From: an uncultured Treponema sp.
GTDB lineage: Bacteria > Spirochaetota > Spirochaetia > Treponematales > Treponemataceae
DNA length: 21,685 bases
Reading direction: 5' to 3'
Assembly (NCBI GenBank): GCA_937901865.1
Contig: CALDID010000206.1
Span: 1 to 21,685, forward strand
Positions within the stretch are counted from its first letter, which is position 1. Every line of letters begins with the position of its first letter. A program made the translations under genes and the position numbers. This document shows positions 1 through 7,019 of the stretch, piece after piece. The notes under the pieces are model-generated. The model saw nothing but the letters and a program-made list of their open reading frames with translations, did no database searches and was not told where the DNA came from.

Positions 1-1268
1 CCGTGCCCTGTATTTGCCTCTTTCAAGAAGTTTTTATAGCCCCAGCCGTTCTTTGCGGTGCAGAAAACGAGATAAACAAGGCTTCCAAGCGGCAAAAGGT
101 TGTTGGAAACGATGAAATCTTCTATATCTTGGATATTTCCCACGCCTTTTACAGCAAAACCGCTCCACACATTGAAGCCGAGCGCACACGGCAGGCTTAA
201 AACAAAGATGATTACGATGTTAATCAGCACCGATTTGCGTCTTGACCAGCCGTTTTTGTCCATTGCGAATGCAATTATGTTCTCAAACACGGCTATAACC
301 GTCGAAAGAGCCGCAAAAGACATAAAAATAAAGAACAAAGTGCCCCAAATGCGCCCGAAATACATCTCGTTGAAGATATTCGGCAGCGTAATGAAGATAA
401 GTCCCGGTCCCTGCCCCGGATTTACGCCAAAAGCGAAGCACGTCGGGAAAATAATAAAGCCCGCCATCAACGCGACGAACGTATCAAGCGCAATTATGTT
501 AATCGCCTCGCCTGTGAGAGCTCTTTCTTTGCCGATGTAAGAGCCGAAAATCGCAAGCGCGCCGATTCCGAGCGAAAGCGTGAAAAAACTTTGCCCCATC
601 GCCGCAAAAATGACCTCGCCGATTCCGTTTTCCGCCATTTTGTGAAAATCGGGCTTCAAATAAAACGCCAATCCTGCCCCTGCGCCCTTCAATGTTACGG
701 CGCGAACGACAAGAATGAGCATTAAGCACAGCAAACTTGTCATAATCACCGTGCTCGCCTTTTCAACGCCCTTTTCAAGCCCTCGCAAACAGATAACGAA
801 GCCGATGATGATAACGATTGTCATCCACACGACTTGTTCGACGGGGGAAGCAAGCATTGAAGTGAAAACGCCGCCGATTTCCTCCGCGTTCAGTCCGTCG
901 AACGTGCCAGACGCGCTTTTGAAGATGTAAGAAAACATCCAGCCTGCAACGGTTGTGTAAAACATCATCAATAAATAGTTGCCTGCCGCCGCAAAATAGC
1001 CGTAAATGTGCCATTTTGTCCCCTTTGGCTCAAGAGCGTGGAAACTTCGGACGGCAGATTTGCCCGAAGCGCGCCCAACAGCGAATTCTGCGACCATAAT
1101 CGGCAGCCCAAGCACGACAAGGAAGATTAAATAGAACAAAACGAACGCCGCGCCGCCGTATTGCCCCGTGATAAATGGAAAACGCCACACGTTCCCCAAG
1201 CCGATAGCGCAGCCCGCGCTTGTCATAATAAAGCCTAACCTTGATTTAAAATTTTCTCTATGCTCCAT
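1..1268 (-). CDS. Sodium:neurotransmitter symporter (NSS/SNF family), 3' end cut off by the window
   Basis: Inner-membrane Na+-coupled symporter, probably for amino acids or related amines. The reading frame is open from ATG at 1268 to the window edge (422 codons), so the stop lies outside; bacterial members are about 440-500 aa and only the tail is missing. Residues 10-35 carry the family N-terminal signature (SRLGFIMTSAGCAIGLGNVW then RFPF), which forms TM1 with its unwound sodium/substrate site. About ten further hydrophobic segments follow, and a GIGALAIFGSYI-like stretch sits mid-protein. There is no Shine-Dalgarno sequence before ATG 1268, but a good promoter ends 8 nt upstream, suggesting a leaderless message. 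The family is clear; the substrate cannot be told. Confidence 0.93.
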   Translation of the reverse strand, partial: MEHRENFKSRLGFIMTSAGCAIGLGNVWRFPFITGQYGGAAFVLFYLIFLVVLGLPIMVAEFAVGRASGKSAVRSFHALEPKGTKWHIYGYFAAAGNYLLMMFYTTVAGWMFSYIFKSASGTFDGLNAEEIGGVFTSMLASPVEQVVWMTIVIIIGFVICLRGLEKGVEKASTVIMTSLLCLMLILVVRAVTLKGAGAGLAFYLKPDFHKMAENGIGEVIFAAMGQSFFTLSLGIGALAIFGSYIGKERALTGEAINIIALDTFVALMAGFIIFPTCFAFGVNPGQGPGLIFITLPNIFNEMYFGRIWGTLFFIFMSFAALSTVIAVFENIIAFAMDKNGWSRRKSVLINIVIIFVLSLPCALGFNVWSGFAVKGVGNIQDIEDFIVSNNLLPLGSLVYLVFCTAKNGWGYKNFLKEANTGH

Positions 1269-1276
1269 AGCAATGA

Positions 1277-1305
1277 ATTGTAGCACAATTATTTTTTTTT
1301 GACTA
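1277..1305 (-). promoter_or_regulatory. Promoter of the NSS symporter gene
   Basis: On the minus strand, -35 TAGTCA (1305-1300), 17-nt spacer, and extended -10 TGC-TACAAT (-10 at 1282-1277). The -10 ends 8 nt before the ATG at 1268, so the predicted transcript has almost no leader. Confidence 0.6.
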
Positions 1306-1320
1306 TACTAAATTTTTTTT

Positions 1321-1613
1321 CAGGCACAGCCTGTTTTTCCCAAAATCGCACAAACGAATTCGGCGAACACGAGTGAATTCTCCCAAAAATGAGGAACGAT
1401 TTGAGCGAACTCGACTGAATTCTTCCAAAAATGAGGAACGAATTGGCAGGCACAGTCTGTTTCGCCAAAATCGCTCGAACGAATGAAGTGAACTCAACTG
1501 AATTCTTTGAAAAATGAGGAGCGAATTACTCGAACACGAGTGAATTCTTTGAAAAATGAGGAGCGAATTGGGCGAACTCAAGTGAATTCTTTGAAAAATG
1601 AGGAGCGAATGAG
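1321..1613. repeat. Composite tandem repeat: 42-bp units plus a longer unit with a small palindrome
   Basis: Two unit types fill most of the gap between the symporter and nuclease genes. The B unit, with exact 42-bp period, runs 1371-1412, 1413-1446 (shortened), 1496-1537, 1538-1579 and 1580-1610; its core is TGAATTC, TTTGAAAAATGAGGAGCGAA, then CGAAC. The A unit (1321-1370 and 1447-1495) starts with CAGGCACAG(C/T)CTGTTT and continues CCAAAATCGC and AACGAAT. The last B unit ends just outside the stop codon of the nuclease gene. Long frames across the array on both strands read only the repeat and look non-coding. No unique spacers are present, so it is not a CRISPR array. Confidence 0.85.
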
Positions 1614-2108
1614 TTACTCTGAACTGTGCGCTGCTTTTGCCGCGAGATGCTCGAAGAGGGGGAGCGGCAGAACGGCGATTTTCTTTTTCGCGAAAAGAGA
1701 GCTTTTGATGAACAAGAGCCAATCTTCGCCCGTTTCGCTGTTGCTTTCGGCTTGGCGCACCCAGTCGGGCAGCGAAATCGCCTCGCAATTCTTACATTCG
1801 ACGCAATACGGGAACTTTCTCCGCGCCTCGCCCGTCAAAATCACGTCTACTCCGTTCAAACTCGCCTCTCGGCTCTTGATTTCACTCGCGTCGTCGCTTT
1901 GATTGAACGGAGTATTCGTAATTCGGCTAATCATTTCGCAGATTTCCTTTTGCCATTCGTGTCCTTTCGCTTTTGCGCTCCGTTTTTGGATTGGTTTCAT
2001 CGATTTTTCGATTTTTTTCGCCAAAGAATTGCGTTCTTTTGACTCTGGAAGAGCCTTCAAGGCTTCAAGAAGAAGAATTTTCTCTTTTGTGTTTACGTTT
2101 AGCGTCAT
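1614..2108 (-). CDS. Small PD-(D/E)XK-type nuclease (putative endonuclease)
   Basis: A 164-aa soluble protein with the layout of a PD-(D/E)XK nuclease: helix with Glu55 (WQKEI), Asp88 in GVDVILTG, then ECK at 104-106 on the next strand, followed by LPDWVRQAE with a conserved-looking Gln119. This resembles small phage or Holliday-junction-resolvase-like endonucleases acting on DNA. The N-terminal 45 residues are lysine-rich and helical. ATG 2108 lies 3 nt after the stop of the AEC permease gene, so the two probably share a transcript. The Shine-Dalgarno match is weak (AGGAT, rather far). The 3' end abuts a repeat array. The fold call comes from motifs only; the biological role (repair, mobile remnant or defence) is not determined. 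Confidence 0.6.
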   Translation of the reverse strand: MTLNVNTKEKILLLEALKALPESKERNSLAKKIEKSMKPIQKRSAKAKGHEWQKEICEMISRITNTPFNQSDDASEIKSREASLNGVDVILTGEARRKFPYCVECKNCEAISLPDWVRQAESNSETGEDWLLFIKSSLFAKKKIAVLPLPLFEHLAAKAAHSSE

Positions 2109-2111
2109 AAT

Positions 2112-3095
2112 TTACAGCAATCCTGTTGATTTTAGAGCGACGATGACGAGAAAAACGGTGAAACTCGAAAAAAGTGTTGACCAAACGAGGATTTGTGTCG
2201 CTAATTCGCCGTCGTTTTTCATTTCGCGCGCCATAATTGCGCTCGCAACTGCCACTGGTGAGGCAAAAAGGGGGATAAGTGCCGCAAATTCACGCGCCGA
2301 GAACGACGGAAAGAGCAAATGTGCCGCCGTTAAGCCCAAAAGAGGCGCGAGAATGAGGCGCATAACGACTGCAGGGACGATTTTGTCTATCAAATGAGAG
2401 GCAGAAGAGAACTTAAACTGTCCGCCGAGGATAATCAAGGCGAGCGGCGTGGTGATTTTTGAGAGATTTTCGATTGTTCGGTAGATGAATTTGACTTCTC
2501 CGCCCTTGAGTGTCCAGCCGTTGAGGTGCGGACGGAGCAAAAGACAGATAAATCCTGCAAAAATGCCTTGCAAAAGCGGGTTTTTCGCCATTTTTTTCAG
2601 CACAGAGCCGACTGATTGCCGAGAATCGCCGTCTTTTACCCAAATAGAGAGCAGAATTACGGCGGAAATGTTGAAAATCGGCACAGTTGTCGCCAAAACT
2701 ATCGCCGCGCTTGCACTTCCCTCCTCGCCGAAGAGGTTGACGACGAGCGGAACGCCTAAAATTGCGTAATTCGAGCGGTAAAATGCCTGCGCCATCACTC
2801 CTTTTTGCCTGTCGTCGCGCACAAAAAAGAGTGCATACAGCACGCCTAAGGCAATCAGGGCTAAAATTGAGCAGGCGGAAAAGAGTGCGAGGTCTTTATA
2901 CGCGCTGTCGAACGAAGAAATATTGTAAATGCTGATGAACATCGTGGAAAAAAAGCAGAAACGAAAGCAAAATTTGTTCGCGATGCGCAAAAATTCGTCG
3001 GTGAAAACATTTTTTTGCCGCAAAATGTAGCCGATGACAACCAACAAAATCAACGGTAAAATCGCATTGAGTGAAAAAACGAGTGTGTCAAACAT
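2112..3095 (-). CDS. AEC (auxin efflux carrier) family transporter
   Basis: A 327-aa inner-membrane protein with about ten hydrophobic segments in two groups of five. The N-terminus runs LNAILPLILLVVIGYILR, followed by a cytoplasmic loop and a segment with ANKFCFRFCFFSTMF, the usual start of AEC proteins (Mem_trans family); typical length is 300-330 aa. The C-terminal half contains PLALIILGGQF and SPVAVASAIMA, matching the family's crossover helices. Members export organic acids or amino acids; the substrate is unknown here. ATG 3095 has no Shine-Dalgarno sequence; TATAAT at 3108-3103 ends 7 nt before it. It is likely co-transcribed with the nuclease gene 3 nt downstream. Confidence 0.88.
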   Translation of the reverse strand: MFDTLVFSLNAILPLILLVVIGYILRQKNVFTDEFLRIANKFCFRFCFFSTMFISIYNISSFDSAYKDLALFSACSILALIALGVLYALFFVRDDRQKGVMAQAFYRSNYAILGVPLVVNLFGEEGSASAAIVLATTVPIFNISAVILLSIWVKDGDSRQSVGSVLKKMAKNPLLQGIFAGFICLLLRPHLNGWTLKGGEVKFIYRTIENLSKITTPLALIILGGQFKFSSASHLIDKIVPAVVMRLILAPLLGLTAAHLLFPSFSAREFAALIPLFASPVAVASAIMAREMKNDGELATQILVWSTLFSSFTVFLVIVALKSTGLL

Positions 3096-3102
3096 ATTTT
3101 TT

Positions 3103-3108
3103 ATTATA
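3103..3108 (-). promoter_or_regulatory. -10 box of the AEC transporter gene
   Basis: Perfect TATAAT on the minus strand, 7 nt before ATG 3095. No convincing -35 element was found 16-18 nt further upstream. Confidence 0.45.
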
Positions 3109-3131
3109 AACGACGAGATTAAAGAAAAACC

Positions 3132-3160
3132 TTGTATTTTTTAGAAATGTGCGTTATAGT
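3132..3160 (+). promoter_or_regulatory. Promoter of the DUF6261-like gene
   Basis: -35 TTGTAT (3132-3137), 17-nt spacer, -10 TATAGT (3155-3160). It lies upstream of the Shine-Dalgarno sequence at 3191 and overlaps the alternative GTG codon at 3149, which rules that GTG out as a start for this transcript. Confidence 0.6.
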
Positions 3161-3202
3161 ATAAGAAAGTTAGCCCCAAAAGCTAGCATTGAGGAGTTGA
3201 AA

Positions 3203-3976
3203 ATGGCTATAAAAAGGTTAAAGTCTATTGCTCGAATCAGTGAAGTGCTTTCTCTCGCGTCGAAGTCGCAGGATTTGTTTGATGCAAGCGAGGAATTGGC
3301 GAAAGATGAGTATTTAAGCGAGAAATTCGCATCGCTCAAGGTTTTGACGGCGAAGGGTTTTGATTCGTTTAACTCGGAAAAGGCGAGTTCTGCGCTCAGC
3401 GAGTTCGACAAGGCGAGAGACAGCGCAATTCGCGGCGTTATGACGTTGGTGCATGGCTACACGCAGTTTCCCGACGAAAAAGTTAAGGAAGCGGCGGTCA
3501 AAGTCGAAAAGATGTTTGCAAAATACCCCAAGCTCAAGACGGAAAGCTATTCAAAACAGACGACATTGCTTGACGGATTACTTTCGGATTTGGAAAAAGA
3601 GGACGCAAAGGCGTTAATTGCCGCGCTCCCCGGGGTTGATTCGCTGGTGGAGCAGCTGAAAACGGCGGCGAAGGACTTTAAAAACGCTTCTGCAAAGAAA
3701 AATGCGGATAAAGTCGCGGCTTCTGCCGTTTCAAGCGCGTCATCTTTGAAGAAACCGCTGTTGGATTTGCTTCACGGGGACATTTTGCCGTATCTTGAGG
3801 CGATGGCGAAGGCGAAAAAGGGCGCGTATAAGTCGGTTTTGGATTTGCTTTATGTCGAAATCGACGATTTGAACGCGGAAATTCAACGCCGTGTGCGTGC
3901 AAACGAGAAAAAAGCGGCTGAAGAAAAGAAAAATGCGCAAAATCAGTCGAGTGAAAACACAAAAAGCGACTTGTAA
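3203..3976 (+). CDS. Helical protein of DUF6261 type, function unknown
   Basis: A 257-aa cytoplasmic protein with no signal peptide or membrane segment, almost entirely predicted helical and rich in Ala, Lys, Glu and Ser. The middle (FDKARDSAIRGVMTLVHGY, then FPDEKVKEAA, then YSKQTTLLDGLLSDL) resembles DUF6261 proteins, recalled from Bacteroidetes and treponemes; no function is known to me. The last 30 residues are a charged Lys/Glu/Asn/Ser tail. I start at ATG 3203, which has GAGGAG 6 nt upstream, rather than at in-frame GTG 3149, which sits within the promoter. The stop overlaps the 3' end of the convergent transglutaminase gene by 34 bp. The family assignment is from memory of the pattern. 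Confidence 0.75.
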   Translation: MAIKRLKSIARISEVLSLASKSQDLFDASEELAKDEYLSEKFASLKVLTAKGFDSFNSEKASSALSEFDKARDSAIRGVMTLVHGYTQFPDEKVKEAAVKVEKMFAKYPKLKTESYSKQTTLLDGLLSDLEKEDAKALIAALPGVDSLVEQLKTAAKDFKNASAKKNADKVAASAVSSASSLKKPLLDLLHGDILPYLEAMAKAKKGAYKSVLDLLYVEIDDLNAEIQRRVRANEKKAAEEKKNAQNQSSENTKSDL

Positions 3977-5445
3977 TCGCGCATATTCTTAGACGCGTAC
4001 ACAATGAGTTCGTCTTGAGTGGTCGGAATGGCGGCTTCAAGGGCGAACTCTTTTGTTTTTTCGTCGTATTTGAGCGGCACAAGACCTCCATTTATCAAAA
4101 GTCCGATGTCGGCGTAGTCTTCGCTTCTGATTTTGAACGTGATTTTCTCGCCTTTTTTGAGCGTTCCCGTTCTTGGAGAGAGCAAAAGCGTTTCATTCAC
4201 CTCGTTATATGAGTGCATTGTAGGGAATTTCTTGATTTTCGCGCCGTATCCTGCGTAATTTTCGCCCGCTTGCATATCAAAATAGAACATATCGATGAAA
4301 TTATTGCCTTCGCCTGCCAATTTCAAGACTTTTTGCACGGCGGCAATGCGTTTTTTGTCGAAAAGGTCTTCAAGATAGTAAAATCGCTCGTTTTCTGCGA
4401 CAAATGCGTACGAGTTTACGAGAAAATCATACTCTTCTATCTCTATTGCGCCCTCGTCAAGCAGCTCTTGCGCCGTCGGCAAGACAACATCTTCCCACTC
4501 AAACTCGCTGAAGAGCATCGGGATAGCTGTTTCGCCCTTTTTTCGCGCCAAAATGCGACCGCGATACTGCTTTTTGTCGGCGACATCGAAAAAAGCAGTG
4601 AAATAAATGCCGTTTCTGTCTACCCACGATGAATTTTCAAGCGTTGCGCCGCCTTTTTCCGCAGAATATGCGTCAGACAGCACGACGACAGACGTATCTT
4701 CGTTCAAAAACTCAAACGAAAGCTCTTTTTCCATCGTGTTGAGGTACTTCGGCGGCTGATTTTTGAACGAAAACCCGTATTGAAAGAACAATGCTGGCAA
4801 AAACGGCTCTGATTTGAACTCTTCTGCGCTCTTTGGGGGCGAAATAAGCTGGTCTTCTGCGTCTAAAGGGTAGTGTGAATAGAAAAATTGCTCTGGAGTG
4901 AGCGATAAATACGCCGAAGAGTAGTGTTTTACGAACATCGCCATATCGACGAAGCCCGCGTCGAACATAACATCGATGAGCTGCCACTTTGTGCCGAGCT
5001 TTACGGCGTTCCATGCGTGATTTCCCAAGCCCGAAACGGTGTTTTTCCAGCCGAAACCTTTGGAAAATCCTGCCACGCCCCTCGATTCCACTCCAGATAG
5101 CTCACACATCTTGTTCATGAGGTTCACATAGCCCAAACACACGGCTTTTTGGCTTTGCAAGACGGCTTTATAATCCTGCGGATTGTCTGCGCCGAAAAAT
5201 GCGGTGTCCGAATCGTAAGAAATATTGTCGCAAATCCAATCGTGAAGCAATTTCACTTTGAGTTTTGTGCTTGCCGTGTCGTTCGTGAGGTATTTTACCA
5301 AGCGAGAGAGTGCCGCCTCGTCGCCTTGAAAGACGCGTTCCGTGATTTCTTTTGGAACGGTGCGGACTTTTTTCTCCATTGAGTCGGCGAATGCGATGTG
5401 GGATAAAAAAGCGGTCATTACTATTATTTGGAAAAAAATTTTCAT
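3943..5445 (-). CDS. Secreted transglutaminase-like (KY-peptidase type) protein
   Basis: A 500-aa protein with an N-terminal signal peptide (MKIFFQIIVMTAFLSHIAFA, cut near residue 20), so periplasmic or surface-exposed. Residues 60-165 form a transglutaminase/papain-like core: Cys103 in KAVCLGY, His143 in GNHAWNAV and Asp158 in QLIDVMFDAG give the catalytic triad in the right order and spacing. The remaining 330 residues look beta-rich and resemble the C-terminal part of bacterial kyphoscoliosis-peptidase proteins, with repeats such as LLSPRTGTLKKGEKITFKI. It may act as a peptidase or crosslinker on envelope proteins; the substrate is unknown. ATG 5445 has a strong AGGAG. Its end overlaps the DUF6261-like gene tail-to-tail. 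Confidence 0.82.
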   Translation of the reverse strand: MKIFFQIIVMTAFLSHIAFADSMEKKVRTVPKEITERVFQGDEAALSRLVKYLTNDTASTKLKVKLLHDWICDNISYDSDTAFFGADNPQDYKAVLQSQKAVCLGYVNLMNKMCELSGVESRGVAGFSKGFGWKNTVSGLGNHAWNAVKLGTKWQLIDVMFDAGFVDMAMFVKHYSSAYLSLTPEQFFYSHYPLDAEDQLISPPKSAEEFKSEPFLPALFFQYGFSFKNQPPKYLNTMEKELSFEFLNEDTSVVVLSDAYSAEKGGATLENSSWVDRNGIYFTAFFDVADKKQYRGRILARKKGETAIPMLFSEFEWEDVVLPTAQELLDEGAIEIEEYDFLVNSYAFVAENERFYYLEDLFDKKRIAAVQKVLKLAGEGNNFIDMFYFDMQAGENYAGYGAKIKKFPTMHSYNEVNETLLLSPRTGTLKKGEKITFKIRSEDYADIGLLINGGLVPLKYDEKTKEFALEAAIPTTQDELIVYASKNMRDYKSLFVFSLD

Positions 5446-5493
5446 ATTTTTGCTCCTAAAAATCCGATTTCTGCAATTTCTTTTTATAAAATT

Positions 5494-5680
5494 CTTGTCA
5501 TTTTTGTACTTTAATACGGCAATATTTCATAAATCCTTGTCATTGTCGTACTTGATACGACAATCTTTATAGAAGATTATCGGGTCGAGCCCGATAATGA
5601 CAGTTTTTTGCTGATGAATTATCGAGCTACGATACGATAATGACACGATTTTTCTAGCATACTTTCCGCAACACCTCAAA
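5494..5680. repeat. Cluster of four dispersed hairpin repeats (two forward, two reverse)
   Basis: This accounts for most of the 304-bp gap between genes. Each copy is GTCATT plus a hairpin with 9-nt arms and a loop like CTTGA, then AATCT. Forward copies have arms at 5500-5508/5515-5523 (degenerate) and 5542-5550/5556-5564 (ATTGTCGTA with TACGACAAT, perfect). Reverse copies have arms at 5576-5584/5590-5598 (ATTATCGGG with CCCGATAAT, perfect) and 5618-5626/5633-5641 (partly paired). The last reverse copy is followed by a conserved flank, TTTTTCTAGCATACTTT to about 5680, also found near 18600. Related copies lie at 18498-18620 and 21635-21685. Confidence 0.85.
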
Positions 5681-5749
5681 AAAATCTATTTATGTCTAGT
5701 ATTTTAACACAGGTTTTGTTAGAATTGCAGTGTTTACTGAGGATTTTTT

Positions 5750-6988
5750 ATGAAATTTGAGAAATTAGCGTTACACAAACACTTGATTTTGGCTGTTTTA
5801 GCGATTTTGACGGGGCTTGTTACGGGTGTTATCTGCGCTGTGTTTGGAAAAGGGCTGCTGTTCATCGAGGAGTTTCGCAATAATCATTTAGTTTTGCTCC
5901 TGCCGTTTTTGGCTCCTGCGGGATTTTTGCTCATCAAGGCGTATCACAAATGGGGCGGACAGTGCTATAAAGGAATGGGCTTGGTGTTTGAAACGGGCAC
6001 GGGAAAAAGCGAATATTTGCCGCGCCGCTTCTTGCCGTTTGCGTTTTTATCGACGTGGCTCACTCATTTTTTCGGCGGCTCATCGGGCAGAGAGGGCGTT
6101 GCCGTGCAAATCGGGGCGAGCATTGGTTTTAACTTAGGCGAAATCTCTGGCGATATGCGATTGAGAAAACTATTGCTCATCTGCGGTATGGCGGCAGGGT
6201 TTACTGGATTGTTCGGCACACCGTTCGCGGCGGTTTTCTTTGCGATGGAGGTCTTGGCGGCGGGAAAAATGGCGTATGAAGCGTTAATTCCTGCGTGTTT
6301 GTCGGCGGTCTCGGCTTTGATAATGCACCATTTGCTAGGGCTTCACGAAGAAACCGTGAAACTCACCGAGTCTGTCGATTTTACATACATCGAGGGCGTG
6401 AAAATCGTCATCGCCTCGCTTTTATTCTGCCTTGTGGGGCAAATCTTTGCGCGATTATTGGAAAAATGCAAGAATAAATGGTTTCATCGCCTCATTCCAA
6501 ACCCTGCTTTGCGCATTTTCATCTTAGGCGCAATCGTCAGCGCGGCTTCTTTTCTTCTGCACAGAGGTCGCTACAGCGGTTTAGGGCTTCAAATTAACCA
6601 AGCAGTCTATTCGGGCGGCGAGGTATACGCGTATGACTGGCTTTTAAAGATGATTTTCACGGTGTTGACGCTCGGCGCGGGCTTTCAAGGCGGAGAACTC
6701 ACCCCGATGTTCTGCATTGGCTCATCTTTCGGCTATGTTTTAGGTGGATTTATCGGCTTGCCGAGAGTGTATTGCGCCGCGCTCGGTTATTGTGCGGTCT
6801 TTGGCAGTGCGACAAACACGCTTATCACGCCGATTTTAATCGGTTGCGAAACATTCGGCTTCGATAACTTCCCGTATTTCGCGATTGCAAGCATTGTTGC
6901 CTATTCGTTCAACGGGGGCTTCTCGCTTTATCAAAAACAAAGACCCTATGACACAATTCTTAGGCTGAAAAAAGCAAAAAATGCTTGA
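5750..6988 (+). CDS. CLC-family anion transporter, probably a fluoride/proton antiporter (CLC-F type)
   Basis: A 412-aa inner-membrane protein with ClC architecture. The usual selectivity motif GSGIP is replaced by Gly75-Met76-Gly77-Leu78-Val79, and the gating-glutamate motif is GREGVAVQIG with Glu115 and no proline. Helix N reads QGGELTPMF. As I recall, a Met replacing the selectivity Ser, GREG followed by a non-proline residue, and a GGE(V/L)TP motif mark the CLC-F clade, which expels fluoride; the 39-residue spacing from Met to Glu equals that of Met79 to Glu118 in the Enterococcus casseliflavus protein. ATG 5750 is preceded by GAGGA. No fluoride riboswitch is visible upstream. It could instead be a chloride-type ClC; the family itself is sure. 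Confidence 0.87.
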   Translation: MKFEKLALHKHLILAVLAILTGLVTGVICAVFGKGLLFIEEFRNNHLVLLLPFLAPAGFLLIKAYHKWGGQCYKGMGLVFETGTGKSEYLPRRFLPFAFLSTWLTHFFGGSSGREGVAVQIGASIGFNLGEISGDMRLRKLLLICGMAAGFTGLFGTPFAAVFFAMEVLAAGKMAYEALIPACLSAVSALIMHHLLGLHEETVKLTESVDFTYIEGVKIVIASLLFCLVGQIFARLLEKCKNKWFHRLIPNPALRIFILGAIVSAASFLLHRGRYSGLGLQINQAVYSGGEVYAYDWLLKMIFTVLTLGAGFQGGELTPMFCIGSSFGYVLGGFIGLPRVYCAALGYCAVFGSATNTLITPILIGCETFGFDNFPYFAIASIVAYSFNGGFSLYQKQRPYDTILRLKKAKNA

Positions 6989-7013
6989 GTAAGATGTGAT
7001 TTTAGAGTAATCT
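6985..7013 (+). promoter_or_regulatory. Putative promoter of the dnaX operon
   Basis: -35 TTGAGT (6985-6990, overlapping the stop codon of the CLC gene), 17-nt spacer, -10 TAATCT (7008-7013). It ends 6 nt before ATG 7020. The -10 matches the consensus at 3 of 6 positions, including the first TA and the last T. Confidence 0.4.
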
Positions 7014-7019
7014 GTTATT

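Noticed and set aside
1371..1610. Possible CRISPR array
   Set aside because: Units abut with near-identical sequence throughout and no unique spacers; no cas genes are in the window.
1303..1788. 161-codon frame on the minus strand over the repeat array
   Set aside because: It reads the 42-bp repeat and the wrong frame of the nuclease gene; there is no ribosome site and the composition is unlike a protein.
3149..3202. In-frame GTG start for the DUF6261-like gene
   Set aside because: It lies upstream of the -10 box of the only good promoter and has no ribosome site; ATG 3203 has GAGGAG.
5640..5749. Fluoride riboswitch upstream of the CLC gene
   Set aside because: No GGNGATGG core or matching 3' segment could be found.
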